Notes under the pieces: model-generated
What the model was told of the DNA's origin: nothing
Databases searched by the model: none
Seen by the model: only the letters and a program-made list of their open reading frames with translations
Part shown: positions 45,432-52,658 of the stretch, piece after piece
Position numbering within the stretch: position 1 is the first letter of the stretch
Layout: the number at the start of each line of letters is the position of its first letter
Virus record (IMG/VR): IMGVR_UViG_3300047379_001393
Location: 1 to 62,693 of that record
Source of the DNA: a virus
Direction: 5' to 3' (one strand)
DNA: 62,693 nt
Made by a program: the position numbers and the translations under genes

Positions 45432-45986
45432 ATGGTAAAATTCGAAGAAAAAAATCTATTGTATAAAACCAAGTGTTATTTGGTTGGCCATATGCAGTAT
45501 GTCAGTGGTCGTAATTGGAGAGAAGAAGTAACCGAAAAGCTAAAAACTTTAAGCATTACATGCTTCGACCCTTATAAAAAACCTTTTATTAAAGATGTCG
45601 AAGAAGATGAAGCTCAAAGAGTAGAAATGGAAACTTGGATGAAGACAAAGCAGTACGATAGAGTAACCGAAAGAATGAAAACTGTACGAGCATACGATTT
45701 AAATCTTGTCGATAGAAGTGATTTTATTATAGCGCATCTTGTACCAGAGGTAGCTAGCTGGGGAAGCGCAGAAGAAATCGTGACAGCAGTAAGAGAGAAA
45801 AAACCCGTCTTCGTCAGCATGGAAGGGGGTAAAACTAAAACTCCTTTATGGATGCTTGGTATGTTTCCGCATAAATATATTTATAATAGTATCGAAGAAA
45901 TAGTAGAAATGCTACATGCTATTGATGCAGGAAGCAAACCCATTGATTCAGATCGATGGAGACTATTAAAAAAAGAATTCAGATGA
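45432..45986 (+). CDS. nucleoside 2-deoxyribosyltransferase-like protein
   Basis: This 184-residue protein begins with a Rossmann-like strand (YLVGHMQYVSGRNWREEV), then VRAYDLNLVDRSDFIIAHL and SWGSAEEIVTAVREKKPVFV, matching the nucleoside deoxyribosyltransferase-like fold, where the Asp and Glu pair act in transfer or hydrolysis of the N-glycosidic bond. Such proteins in phages salvage or clean up nucleosides. The Glu in GSAEE is a plausible nucleophile. It is the first gene of the metabolism block, with its own leaderless promoter and operator-like site. A 40-residue membrane peptide gene is coupled behind it. Confidence 0.68.
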   Translation: MVKFEEKNLLYKTKCYLVGHMQYVSGRNWREEVTEKLKTLSITCFDPYKKPFIKDVEEDEAQRVEMETWMKTKQYDRVTERMKTVRAYDLNLVDRSDFIIAHLVPEVASWGSAEEIVTAVREKKPVFVSMEGGKTKTPLWMLGMFPHKYIYNSIEEIVEMLHAIDAGSKPIDSDRWRLLKKEFR

Positions 45987-46105
45987 TAGAGACCCTAGCT
46001 TCAGCCTATTTCGAACTCTTTCCTGGAGACTGGCTATTTGGAGGAATAATTTCAACAGTTATTTATTATTTTAAATTCAAAAAAGACGATGATTTTTATG
46101 GATAA
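45983..46105 (+). CDS. 40-residue single-pass membrane peptide
   Basis: The ATG at 45983 overlaps the upstream stop (ATGA), and the frame ends at TAA 46103-46105. It encodes MIETLASAYFELFPGDWLFG and then IISTVIYYFKFKKDDDFYG: one membrane helix followed by a charged tail. The stop lies inside the next gene start. No family is recognised; coupling on both sides supports it as a real gene. Confidence 0.5.
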   Translation: MIETLASAYFELFPGDWLFGGIISTVIYYFKFKKDDDFYG

Positions 46106-47072
46106 GCAGTATAAATATTCGGATATTGTACTCGTTCCTGAGTACAGCGAATGTTTAAGTAGGTCAGAATGCGGCACAAGCATCAATTTCTGCGGTTTTA
46201 AATTCAAGCTTCCAATTATTCCAGCTAACATGCAGTCTGTAATTAATATGGATTTAGCTAAATGGTTGAGTGAAAACGATTATTTTTATGTCATGCATAG
46301 ATTCAACAATGACCTTGCTGATAATGTAGCTATTGCAAATGCAGAAAACTGGAAACTAATATCTTTTAGCGTAGGAGTTCAAGATCCAGATCAAGATAAA
46401 ATATATAAAATAAAAAAACGCGGAGATGTTGTTGACTTTTTAACAATAGATATCGCACATGGTCATTCAAAAAAAATGATTGAGATGATCAAGTTCATCA
46501 AGAAAGAATTACCTAATACAAAAATTATTGCAGGAAATGTAGCAACAAAGCAGGCTGTTATTGATTTAGCTAATGCTGGCGCAGATGTGGTAAAAGTTGG
46601 AATTGGTCAAGGTTCTCCATGTACAACAAAAGATAAAACTGGATTTACATTACCAATGTTTAGTTGCGTTAAATCTTGCGCTAAAGTATATATCGGAGAA
46701 GATGAAAATAACTTACAAAAAGTTCCAATTATTGCTGACGGAGGAATTAAATGCAATGGAGATATAGCAAAAGCTATGGTTGCGGGAGCAGACATGGCAA
46801 TGGCTGGAGGTTTGTTCGCAAGTTGTATGGATAGCCCTGCTTCAGTTGTAGAAATTAATGGAGAGTTTCATAAGGCTTATTTTGGATCAGCGAGCTACGA
46901 AAATAAAAAACATCGGAATCATATCGAAGGTAAATTAAATAAAATTAAAAACAACGGAATGACATACGAGCAAAAATTAAAAGAAATAAAACAAGATCTA
47001 CAAAGCTCTATATCATATGCTGGAGGCAAAGATATTAATATTTTACAAAAAACCAAATATTTATATCAATAA
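46098..47072 (+). CDS. guaC: GMP reductase-like enzyme (IMPDH/GMPR family)
   Basis: This is about 324 residues; an in-frame ATG at 46089 would add three. It is a TIM-barrel with the family hallmark loop VKVGIGQGSPCTTKDKTG, whose Cys forms the covalent purine intermediate. Other family parts are IIAGNVATKQAV, IIADGGIKCNGDIAKAMVAG and a C-terminal YFGSAS phosphate site. It lacks the two CBS domains of IMP dehydrogenase, and the K-x-K-T-G after the catalytic loop favours GMP reductase (GMP + NADPH to IMP + NH3). IMP dehydrogenase activity cannot be excluded. It would shift the host guanine nucleotide pool. Confidence 0.82.
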   Translation: MDKQYKYSDIVLVPEYSECLSRSECGTSINFCGFKFKLPIIPANMQSVINMDLAKWLSENDYFYVMHRFNNDLADNVAIANAENWKLISFSVGVQDPDQDKIYKIKKRGDVVDFLTIDIAHGHSKKMIEMIKFIKKELPNTKIIAGNVATKQAVIDLANAGADVVKVGIGQGSPCTTKDKTGFTLPMFSCVKSCAKVYIGEDENNLQKVPIIADGGIKCNGDIAKAMVAGADMAMAGGLFASCMDSPASVVEINGEFHKAYFGSASYENKKHRNHIEGKLNKIKNNGMTYEQKLKEIKQDLQSSISYAGGKDINILQKTKYLYQ

Positions 47073-47075
47073 GAC

Positions 47076-47104
47076 TTGACATTTATATTTTTATATACTA
47101 TAAT
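47076..47104 (+). promoter_or_regulatory. perfect consensus sigma70 promoter
   Basis: TTGACA (47076-47081), 17 bp spacer, TATAAT (47099-47104); the ATG at 47112 begins 7 nt later. The promoter starts 3 nt after the stop of the GMP reductase gene and should drive the small genes and probably the tmRNA. Confidence 0.85.
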
Positions 47105-47111
47105 CTTTCAC

Positions 47112-47288
47112 ATGAACAAAGCAACAGCAAAACAAATTCGTAAAATATTAAATTACGACCCAAACTTTTCTGATGCAACGCAAAAGCGAGTATATTCTCG
47201 CGCCAAAAAACAATACAACAAATTAAGTAAAGGAGCAAGACCTCTATTCTTGCAAGAATTGTATAATTTATATAATCAATCTAAATAA
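47112..47288 (+). CDS. small basic protein of unknown function
   Basis: It has 58 residues and starts at the ATG at 47112 (MNKATAKQIRKILNYDPNFS); an upstream TTG in frame would lie within the promoter and is rejected. The protein is Lys/Arg-rich and helical with YSRAKKQYNKLSKGARPLFL. Expression from a perfect promoter with a leaderless start suggests early, strong expression. No family is recognised; nucleic-acid binding is a guess from charge. Confidence 0.6.
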   Translation: MNKATAKQIRKILNYDPNFSDATQKRVYSRAKKQYNKLSKGARPLFLQELYNLYNQSK

Positions 47289-47290
47289 TT

Positions 47291-47620
47291 ATGAGTAATC
47301 AAACACAAGAAAAACAAGATTCAAAGTGGCGCAGTAGAGAGCTTGGAGCTCTTTGGGTGCGAAGTGGTAAAAGCCAGAAGTACCTTTCTGGAAGTATTAA
47401 TGTTGAAACTATGCCTGGAGTTACAGAGCAACTTAAAGTTGTTGTATTTACCAATAAGGGTAGAGAGAAAAACGAAAAAGCTCCAGATTATGTTATCTAT
47501 AGATCTGAAGAGCAAGCTCAACAAGATGTAGATAAGGTAGCTCAGGCTGCAGCTGAAGAAGTTCAGACCGCACAACCAAGTGTATCTAAAGATGAGGACA
47601 TTCCTGAGGAATTGTTCTGA
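47291..47620 (+). CDS. DUF736-like protein with SSB-type acidic tail
   Basis: This 109-residue protein has a beta body (RELGALWVRSGKSQKYLSGS, then KVVVFTNKGREKNEKAPDYV) typical of the small DUF736-type family found in phages and mobile elements. A Gln/Ala-rich linker leads to an acidic end, KDEDIPEELF, which resembles the partner-binding tip of single-stranded DNA-binding proteins (DDDIPF). It lies 2 nt after the previous gene and 18 nt before the tmRNA. A role as a DNA-associated protein is inferred. Confidence 0.6.
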   Translation: MSNQTQEKQDSKWRSRELGALWVRSGKSQKYLSGSINVETMPGVTEQLKVVVFTNKGREKNEKAPDYVIYRSEEQAQQDVDKVAQAAAEEVQTAQPSVSKDEDIPEELF

Positions 47621-47638
47621 TTGATCTTTAACATTTAT

Positions 47639-48004
47639 GGGCGTGTACTGGATTCGATTTAAATTGAATTTGTATACTGCAAGTAGGAGTGTGTCTGGCT
47701 CCTTTAAAAGGCACAAACCATTACTCGGCAAAAATCTTAGTAATGTTGAAAGCTTCGCTCCAAAAAGCGAAGTTTTCGCTTTGGCAGCATAACGTCTGTC
47801 GCCTCGCAACCTTTGACGCAGATAGAAGGATTGCGGGGTTACCAATCTGCAAAACAGAAAAAGTTTTCTTGAATCACAAACTGTAAATAATTGAAACAAG
47901 AAGTTGGATGTTAATATCATAACTATAAAAAAAATTAACTAAACTTGTAGATGTATATTATTGAAAATTTAAAGACGGGAGTTCGACTCTCCCCACGTCC
48001 ACCA
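47639..48004 (+). ncRNA. ssrA: transfer-messenger RNA (tmRNA)
   Basis: This is a complete one-piece tmRNA. The acceptor stem is GGGCGUG (47639-47645) paired with CACGUCC (47994-48000), followed by an encoded ACCA (48001-48004). The 5' part has the conserved CUGGAUUCGA. The T arm is GGGAG-UUCGACU-CUCCC. Pseudoknot 1 is visible as UGUGUCU pairing with AGGCACA around the GGAG/CUCC stem. The tag frame begins at the resume codon GGC (47727) and runs to TAA (47790-47792), coding GKNLSNVESF followed by APKSEVFALAA. The LAA end is the usual protease signal. A perfect 7-bp hairpin, CUUCGCU/AGCGAAG, lies inside the tag frame. At 21 codons the tag is about twice the usual length. It rescues stalled ribosomes; why a phage keeps it is open. 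Confidence 0.96.
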
Positions 48005-48012
48005 ATTTTTAA

Positions 48013-48324
48013 ATGAATTTTTTTAAAAAACTAAAAAGCTTTCTTCCGATTAAAATAACGGGAGCTCAAAAAGAGAAAGAGAAAGAGAAAGAAGAAGATA
48101 TATTTTATTTTATACTGCATAAATTAACCCAGCAAAAAAGAAATCTTAGCAATAAACCCCCCGACTTAAATGAAAAAGAATGGCTTGATGCAGTAAATAT
48201 TATGATATTTGCATTTAGCGCAAAAAAAAATAATAGATTAAAATCTCGAGCAAGATCAAAAAGACAGCAACCAAAAATCCAGAAAGGATTTATGTTATTT
48301 CAACGATATATCAAATATTTATAA
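48013..48324 (+). CDS. hypothetical basic protein
   Basis: This 103-residue protein begins 9 nt after the tmRNA. It is very Lys-rich with a charged low-complexity stretch (KEKEKEKEEDIFYF), a conserved-looking LNEKEWLDAVNIMIFAF and a basic C-terminus (RLKSRARSKRQQPK). No membrane segment or known motif. A DNA- or RNA-binding role is possible from charge only. Confidence 0.55.
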   Translation: MNFFKKLKSFLPIKITGAQKEKEKEKEEDIFYFILHKLTQQKRNLSNKPPDLNEKEWLDAVNIMIFAFSAKKNNRLKSRARSKRQQPKIQKGFMLFQRYIKYL

Positions 48325-48325
48325 T

Positions 48326-48490
48326 ATGACAGAAGAATACGAAGAAGAAAAAGAAATTATTTTCGAGCCGGATGACGCTCTTATTTTAGCATTAAATGAA
48401 GTCAATAACTTGCGAGAATTAATGGAAGAGCAAAGTTCTGAAATTGAGAAGCTAAAACAAGACCTCCTTTCTTTAAAGAAAAATTCTTAA
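48326..48490 (+). CDS. small acidic coiled-coil protein
   Basis: It has 54 residues from the ATG at 48326, one base after the previous stop. The sequence is MTEEYEEEKEIIFEPDDALI, then LALNEVNNLRELMEEQSSEI and a Lys-rich end: an acidic start and a leucine-zipper-like coiled coil. The stop lies 4 nt before a promoter. No family is recognised. Confidence 0.5.
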   Translation: MTEEYEEEKEIIFEPDDALILALNEVNNLRELMEEQSSEIEKLKQDLLSLKKNS

Positions 48491-48494
48491 AAGC

Positions 48495-48523
48495 TTGACA
48501 TACGTTAAGTTTTATGGCATAAT
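48495..48523 (+). promoter_or_regulatory. sigma70-type promoter
   Basis: TTGACA (48495-48500), 17 bp, CATAAT (48518-48523); the ATG at 48532 begins 8 nt after the -10 box, so a leaderless transcript is expected. Confidence 0.75.
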
Positions 48524-48531
48524 AATGTCAT

Positions 48532-48804
48532 ATGAAAAAAATCTCATTAAACAAAGATGGTACTCCGCGCAAACGCCGTAATTCAGGCAAAAAAAGCGGT
48601 CTAGCTATTGTGTCCTTGTCGATTGACGAAATCCTAGAACTCGCATCGCAAGAAGTTTCCTCCGTTCCTGTTAGTGAAGATTGGGTCAAAGGGCGACTTT
48701 ACGCAAATTATCTTGCGAATAAGAAAGTTTCCAATGATTTCTCAGATCTTCAATCAGTGGAAGACAAAATTGAATACGCTATTACATCTTTTGGCAATGA
48801 ATAA
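48532..48804 (+). CDS. hypothetical protein with basic N-terminus
   Basis: It has 90 residues. The start is strongly basic (SLNKDGTPRKRRNSGKKSGL), like an AT-hook or nucleic-acid-binding tail. A helical acidic part (LSIDEILELASQEVSSVPV) follows, then a Trp-containing region. Leaderless start from a good promoter. It overlaps the RuvB-like gene by 8 nt, so the two are coupled and may work together. No named family. Confidence 0.55.
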   Translation: MKKISLNKDGTPRKRRNSGKKSGLAIVSLSIDEILELASQEVSSVPVSEDWVKGRLYANYLANKKVSNDFSDLQSVEDKIEYAITSFGNE

Positions 48805-49723
48805 TTATTTTTCACACTTAATTGGCCAAGATAACGTTAAGAAAAAGCTTAACTTTTATCTAAAAGCTTATCACGCAACAAGCGTTTGCCCGTTTCTTAA
48901 CTTGGTGGGAGCTAAGGGCTTGGGTAAAACTTTGTTTGCCAAAGAATTCGCAAAAAATCTTAACAATAAAGACGGAAGCAAAAGACCTTTCCTTGAATTA
49001 AATTGTTCAACAATAAAGAACAACGCTCAGTTTTTCGAGCAGGTCTTTATTCCGATCATTATGAATAATGAGATAACAATCTTATTCGATGAAGCTCATG
49101 CCTTACCTAAAGATTTAACTATGGCGTTTCTTACGATCTTTAATACAGAGAAGGCCAACACAAAAGAATTTGTATACGATGATCAAACTTTTGTTTTTGA
49201 TTTCACCAAGCAAACTTTTATTTTTGCGACAACAGAAAGTGATAAGTTATTTCCGCCCTTAAAGGACAGATTGAGCACAGTTGATTTTGAGCAATATTCT
49301 TTTGAAAATTTGTCCGACATTATCAAACTTAATTGTGAAGGCGTTCACTTTACTAAAGATGCACTAGATGCTCTTTCCCTTACCGTTCGTGGTAACGCGA
49401 GAAACGCAGTAATGAGATCAAAAGAAATTGTTTTATATTGCGAGTCAGAGAATAAGAATACATTCGATCTTGACGATTATGCAAGTCTTACAGATTTACT
49501 AGGAATTTTACCTCATGGCATCACATGCACTGAAAAGCAAATTTTAGAGATCTTATCTGATAGGGGTAGTTGCAAACTTCAAACATTATCTGCGGTGACA
49601 GGTTTAAGCCCAACATCCTTGCGGAGGGATCATGAAATCTATCTTCTTAGGAAAAACTTCATTCAAATCGATGGAGAACGCAAGATCACTAATTTTGGTA
49701 AAAAATTAATACAATCATTATAA
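48797..49723 (+). CDS. ruvB: RuvB-like AAA+ Holliday junction branch migration ATPase
   Basis: It has 308 residues from the ATG at 48797; the frame stays open to 48674, but that part overlaps the upstream gene. It starts like RuvB (HLIGQDNVKKKLNFYLKA). Walker A G38-AKGLGK-T45, Walker B ITILFDEAH (D98, E99) and sensor 1 FIFATTE are intact, and NAVMR stands where an arginine-rich sensor-2 region occurs. The C-terminus (LSAVTGLSPTSLRRDHEIYL, IQIDGERKITNFGKK) is a winged helix in the same place as RuvB's. RuvB drives branch migration on a RuvA-bound junction. No RuvA is seen. A clamp-loader-like role is possible but less likely. Confidence 0.85.
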   Translation: MNNYFSHLIGQDNVKKKLNFYLKAYHATSVCPFLNLVGAKGLGKTLFAKEFAKNLNNKDGSKRPFLELNCSTIKNNAQFFEQVFIPIIMNNEITILFDEAHALPKDLTMAFLTIFNTEKANTKEFVYDDQTFVFDFTKQTFIFATTESDKLFPPLKDRLSTVDFEQYSFENLSDIIKLNCEGVHFTKDALDALSLTVRGNARNAVMRSKEIVLYCESENKNTFDLDDYASLTDLLGILPHGITCTEKQILEILSDRGSCKLQTLSAVTGLSPTSLRRDHEIYLLRKNFIQIDGERKITNFGKKLIQSL

Positions 49724-49724
49724 T
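49695..49724 (+). promoter_or_regulatory. possible sigma70-type promoter
   Basis: TTGGTA (49695-49700), 18 bp, TATAAT (49719-49724), inside the end of the RuvB-like gene; the ATG at 49733 begins 8 nt later. The -35 box and spacer are weaker than in the other copies. Confidence 0.45.
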
Positions 49725-49732
49725 AATATAAC

Positions 49733-49921
49733 ATGAAAGAAAAACAAAAAGTATATGTCGTTACAAGGAATTCTAGGAGAACAGAAGAAAAGAACTACTC
49801 TAACAAAAAAGATGCTGACGCAAGAGCAGCTAAATTAGTAAAAGTTTTAAAAGAATGGAAAGATCCTGATCAAAAACGTGTAAAGGTTATTGAAACAGAT
49901 AACCCAGCAAAAATACGGTAG
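49733..49921 (+). CDS. small basic protein of unknown function
   Basis: This 62-residue protein begins MKEKQKVYVVTRNSRRTEEK. It is beta-hairpin-like, then a Lys/Arg-rich helix (KDADARAAKLVKVLKEWKDP). The last base of its stop codon is the first base of the next gene's GTG. It resembles small phage proteins of unknown function; no motif is recognised. Confidence 0.55.
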   Translation: MKEKQKVYVVTRNSRRTEEKNYSNKKDADARAAKLVKVLKEWKDPDQKRVKVIETDNPAKIR

Positions 49922-50427
49922 TGTTAAACGAAAAATCTAATTACAAAAATATCTTTGAAGAATCAGCGTCTCAGCGCGGCTATATTCCCCGCAAGCGATC
50001 TAGTGAGGATGTAAACTGCAAAAATGTATCTCACATTCTCACAGGGAAAAAGAAAGACGGTGGCGCCATCAAAATTAAAGTTGACCTCAAGAAAATAAAA
50101 AACATAAAACAAGACCAGAACTGGTTATGGATTGAGTTTAAAAATGCAAGCGGCAGAGAAGGCTGGATACATGGTGACGCGCACTTTGTAGTTTTCGAGC
50201 GCAAAAAAGATTTTATTTTCGTAAACAGAAAAGAATTATTATCATGGATCGGATCTTCTAATAAAGTTAGATATGATTTACCATTTGTGAATCTAGCTAA
50301 AAAAGCCAAGTACAGAGTTTATAAACGTTCAGATAAAAAAGATGAAATTACCCAAATTAAAGTGGATGATATCAGAAATCTAAAGTCCTTTCAGATCTGG
50401 AAAAAACCTGATGGCGAATCAAGCTGA
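49921..50427 (+). CDS. PD-(D/E)XK-like nuclease candidate
   Basis: This 168-residue protein starts at GTG (49921), sharing one base with the upstream stop. Residues about 60-95 read QNWLWIEFKNASGREGWIHG and DAHFVVFERKKDFIFV, an E-x-K core with flanking acidic residues and strand pattern like the PD-(D/E)XK fold seen in phage nucleases. It is followed by a KYRVYKRSDKKDE basic region. It overlaps the deaminase gene by 17 nt and lies between RuvB-like and resolvase-like genes, which suits a DNA-processing role. The assignment is by motif and context only. Confidence 0.5.
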   Translation: MLNEKSNYKNIFEESASQRGYIPRKRSSEDVNCKNVSHILTGKKKDGGAIKIKVDLKKIKNIKQDQNWLWIEFKNASGREGWIHGDAHFVVFERKKDFIFVNRKELLSWIGSSNKVRYDLPFVNLAKKAKYRVYKRSDKKDEITQIKVDDIRNLKSFQIWKKPDGESS

Positions 50428-50848
50428 ACTAGATAAAGCTTATATAAAAATGTCTAAAATTTGGGCTTCGCTTTCTACAGCAAAGAGGAAAAAAGTTGGA
50501 TGCTTGATAGTAAAAAACGGAGCTATAATTTCTGATGGCTATAATGGCACTCCGAAAGGCTTCGATAATCAATGTGAAAGACAAGTACCTCATTTTTGCT
50601 GGACTCAAGAAGAAACTGCTCCAGAAGTTCTTCATGCAGAAAGTAATGCTATAACAAAGCTTGCCAAATCTACTCAATCTAGCGTAGGAGCCACATTATA
50701 TACTACCGCCTCACCATGCATTGATTGCGCTAAATTGATTATACAATCAGATATTCTTAGGGTTGTATATAATGAATTGTACAAAAACTCACAGGGAGTA
50801 GATTTATTAAAAAAAGCAAATATATTAGTAGAAGCTTGCGAAATTTAA
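50411..50848 (+). CDS. dCMP deaminase
   Basis: This 145-residue protein has the zinc deaminase signature HAESNAITKLAK (catalytic Glu beside His) and PCIDCAKLIIQS (two Cys). The SKIWASLSTAKRKKVGCLIV start and GYNGTPKGFDNQCE substrate loop match phage dCMP deaminases. It makes dUMP from dCMP, the substrate for thymidylate synthesis, and works with the dUTPase encoded at 52203-52622. It overlaps the upstream gene by 17 nt. Confidence 0.92.
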   Translation: MANQAELDKAYIKMSKIWASLSTAKRKKVGCLIVKNGAIISDGYNGTPKGFDNQCERQVPHFCWTQEETAPEVLHAESNAITKLAKSTQSSVGATLYTTASPCIDCAKLIIQSDILRVVYNELYKNSQGVDLLKKANILVEACEI

Positions 50849-50861
50849 ACTACCATCTGGC

Positions 50862-51425
50862 ATGATAGAAGGTATTTCAATTATTATTATACTCATACTG
50901 TGCTATATTGTATATAGCAAACAGCCTCAAGACTTAACTGACGTAGATAAGTTAAGAGATGAAAATGAATTTTTAAAATTAAAATTAAATGAGAATAATC
51001 AAGAGTCAAAGCATAGAGAAGATAATTTAACAAAAATTATTAATGAATTGCAAACATCTATTCCTAAAGATAGAGAAGATTTTCAAAAGAGAAGCGATCT
51101 TCAGTCGCAGCAGATTAAAGAGCTTCAGGAGAGGCTTGATAGTGAGACTGAGGCTCGCAAGAAAGTTCTTTCGCAGAAGAAGAGCGGGGAGGTCAGGCTT
51201 GGACATATAGCGGAGACCCTAGCCCCCTTCTTGGATCAATTTGAATTTGACCCAGAGAGATGTTCTTTTATGGGTAAACCGATTGACTATATATCATTCG
51301 GAGATGATGAGATAACTTTTATAGAAGTAAAAAGCGGTAACGCACAATTAAATCAAAGACAAAGACAAATTAAACAACTAGTACAACAAAAAGCAATATC
51401 ATGGAAAGAAGTGAGGATAAAATGA
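50862..51425 (+). CDS. membrane-anchored Holliday-junction-resolvase-like endonuclease
   Basis: It has 187 residues: an N-terminal membrane helix (MIEGISIIIILILCYIVYSK), a long coiled coil (residues about 30-105) and a C-terminal nuclease domain. The domain reads RLGHIAETLAPFLDQFEFDP, then DYISFGDDEITFIEVKSGNA with the D...E-x-K core, and ends LNQRQRQIKQLVQQKA. This matches the family of endonucleases distantly related to archaeal Holliday junction resolvases. It would cut branched DNA while tethered to the membrane. It starts 13 nt after the deaminase and ends ATGA-coupled to the next gene. Confidence 0.82.
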   Translation: MIEGISIIIILILCYIVYSKQPQDLTDVDKLRDENEFLKLKLNENNQESKHREDNLTKIINELQTSIPKDREDFQKRSDLQSQQIKELQERLDSETEARKKVLSQKKSGEVRLGHIAETLAPFLDQFEFDPERCSFMGKPIDYISFGDDEITFIEVKSGNAQLNQRQRQIKQLVQQKAISWKEVRIK

Positions 51426-52198
51426 GTTTTGATTTATTAAAATTTCTCAAAGAACTTAAGGGTAAAAAAATTATCTACACGCCAAATCCAGGGAATGCGG
51501 GAGATAGCTTAATTGCTTCGAGCACTTTAGATATATTCAAAAAGATTAATTTAGACTTCGAAATCCAAAACCCTAAAAACAAATTTAACAAAAAAACAAT
51601 TATCTATGGAGGAGGAGGGAATCTAATAGATAAATATGATAATTTAAGAAATTTTTTATGGAAAAATCTTAAAGATAATCGAATAATTGTTTTGCCCCAC
51701 ACATTTAGTCACTGCGACAAATTATTAAATCGCATAGGTAGTAATGTAACATTAATCGCAAGAGAAAGAGTTTCATTCGATTACATCAAAACGCATATGC
51801 GATACCCCGAGAATGCTTTGCTTTCAGATGACATGGCATTCCACCTTGATAATTTAGACTTCTACATAAATGAACCTAATGCAGGTATATGTAATGTCTT
51901 TAGGTTAGATAAGGAAAAGACAAGTGTTGATATACCTGACAACAATAAGGATGTATCAGCGGATTTTATTTTTAAACAGAATACTTTAAATGAAAGTCAT
52001 ATAAAAATTTCTGCAGATAATTTACTTCGCTATCTATCTAAATTCGAGGAGATCAATACAAATCGACTACATGTAGGTATAGCTGGCTCACTTTTAGGAA
52101 GAAAAGTTAATCTCTTCCCTAATTCATATTATAAAAACGAAGCGGTCTTCTCTTTCTCAATTAAAAATAAGTATAAAAATACATCATTTATAAATTAA
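51422..52198 (+). CDS. polysaccharide pyruvyl transferase-like protein
   Basis: It has 258 residues from the ATG at 51422, overlapping the upstream stop (ATGA) behind a GAGG; an in-frame ATG at 51401 is less likely. The start is NPGNAGDSLIASSTLDIF, followed by KTIIYGGGGNLIDKYDN and a C-terminal TNRLHVGIAGSLLGRKVNLF, all hallmarks of the polysaccharide pyruvyl transferase (CsaB-like) fold. The enzyme moves a pyruvyl ketal from phosphoenolpyruvate onto a sugar. It is isolated from the two glycan clusters, among DNA genes. It adds an acidic group to a glycan in known members. Confidence 0.82.
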   Translation: MSFDLLKFLKELKGKKIIYTPNPGNAGDSLIASSTLDIFKKINLDFEIQNPKNKFNKKTIIYGGGGNLIDKYDNLRNFLWKNLKDNRIIVLPHTFSHCDKLLNRIGSNVTLIARERVSFDYIKTHMRYPENALLSDDMAFHLDNLDFYINEPNAGICNVFRLDKEKTSVDIPDNNKDVSADFIFKQNTLNESHIKISADNLLRYLSKFEEINTNRLHVGIAGSLLGRKVNLFPNSYYKNEAVFSFSIKNKYKNTSFIN

Positions 52199-52202
52199 TG
52201 CA

Positions 52203-52622
52203 ATGAAACTCAAAATCAAAAAATTAAACGAACGCGCAGAAATTCCTTTTTATGCGAAGGATGGAGATGCGGGTATGGATTTAGTGGCAACAAATCTTGT
52301 TCGAACAGGAAAATTTTCCGAATATGGAACAGATTTAGCAATAGAAATTCCTAAAGGTTATGTTGGTTTACTTTTTCCGAGATCAAGTATTTCAAAAACA
52401 GATCATTACTTGCGCAACTCTGTCGGAGTTATAGACTCTGGATATCGCGGAGAGATTAAATTACGTATGAGTATTCCTGCCTTGGGAGAAACTGAATATC
52501 TAATTGGAGATAAAGTTGGTCAATTAATTATTATGAAGCTACCTTGGGTAGAGATCGAAGAAGTAGACGAATTGTCGGAAACTGATCGAGGCGAAGGTGG
52601 ATTTGGAAGCACAGGAAGTTAA
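52203..52622 (+). CDS. dut: dUTPase (deoxyuridine 5'-triphosphate nucleotidohydrolase)
   Basis: This 139-residue protein has all five trimeric dUTPase motifs in order: GDAGMDLVA, PRSSISK, GVIDSGYRGEIKLRM with the catalytic Asp, GDKVGQLIIMKLP, and the glycine-rich C-terminal arm RGEGGFGSTGS. It hydrolyses dUTP to dUMP and pyrophosphate, which keeps uracil out of phage DNA and feeds dTMP synthesis. It works alongside the dCMP deaminase, and the pyrophosphatase at 54274 could remove the pyrophosphate. It starts 4 nt after the previous gene. Confidence 0.95.
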   Translation: MKLKIKKLNERAEIPFYAKDGDAGMDLVATNLVRTGKFSEYGTDLAIEIPKGYVGLLFPRSSISKTDHYLRNSVGVIDSGYRGEIKLRMSIPALGETEYLIGDKVGQLIIMKLPWVEIEEVDELSETDRGEGGFGSTGS

Positions 52623-52658
52623 TTTAATAAATAATAAAAACATATATAGTCAAAGACC

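Noticed and set aside
47321-47920. 199-residue minus-strand ORF and a 65-residue plus-strand ORF (47689-47886) across the tmRNA
   Set aside because: They lie over a well-supported tmRNA and the DUF736-like gene, have no ribosome site or coupling, and their sequences are low-quality translations.
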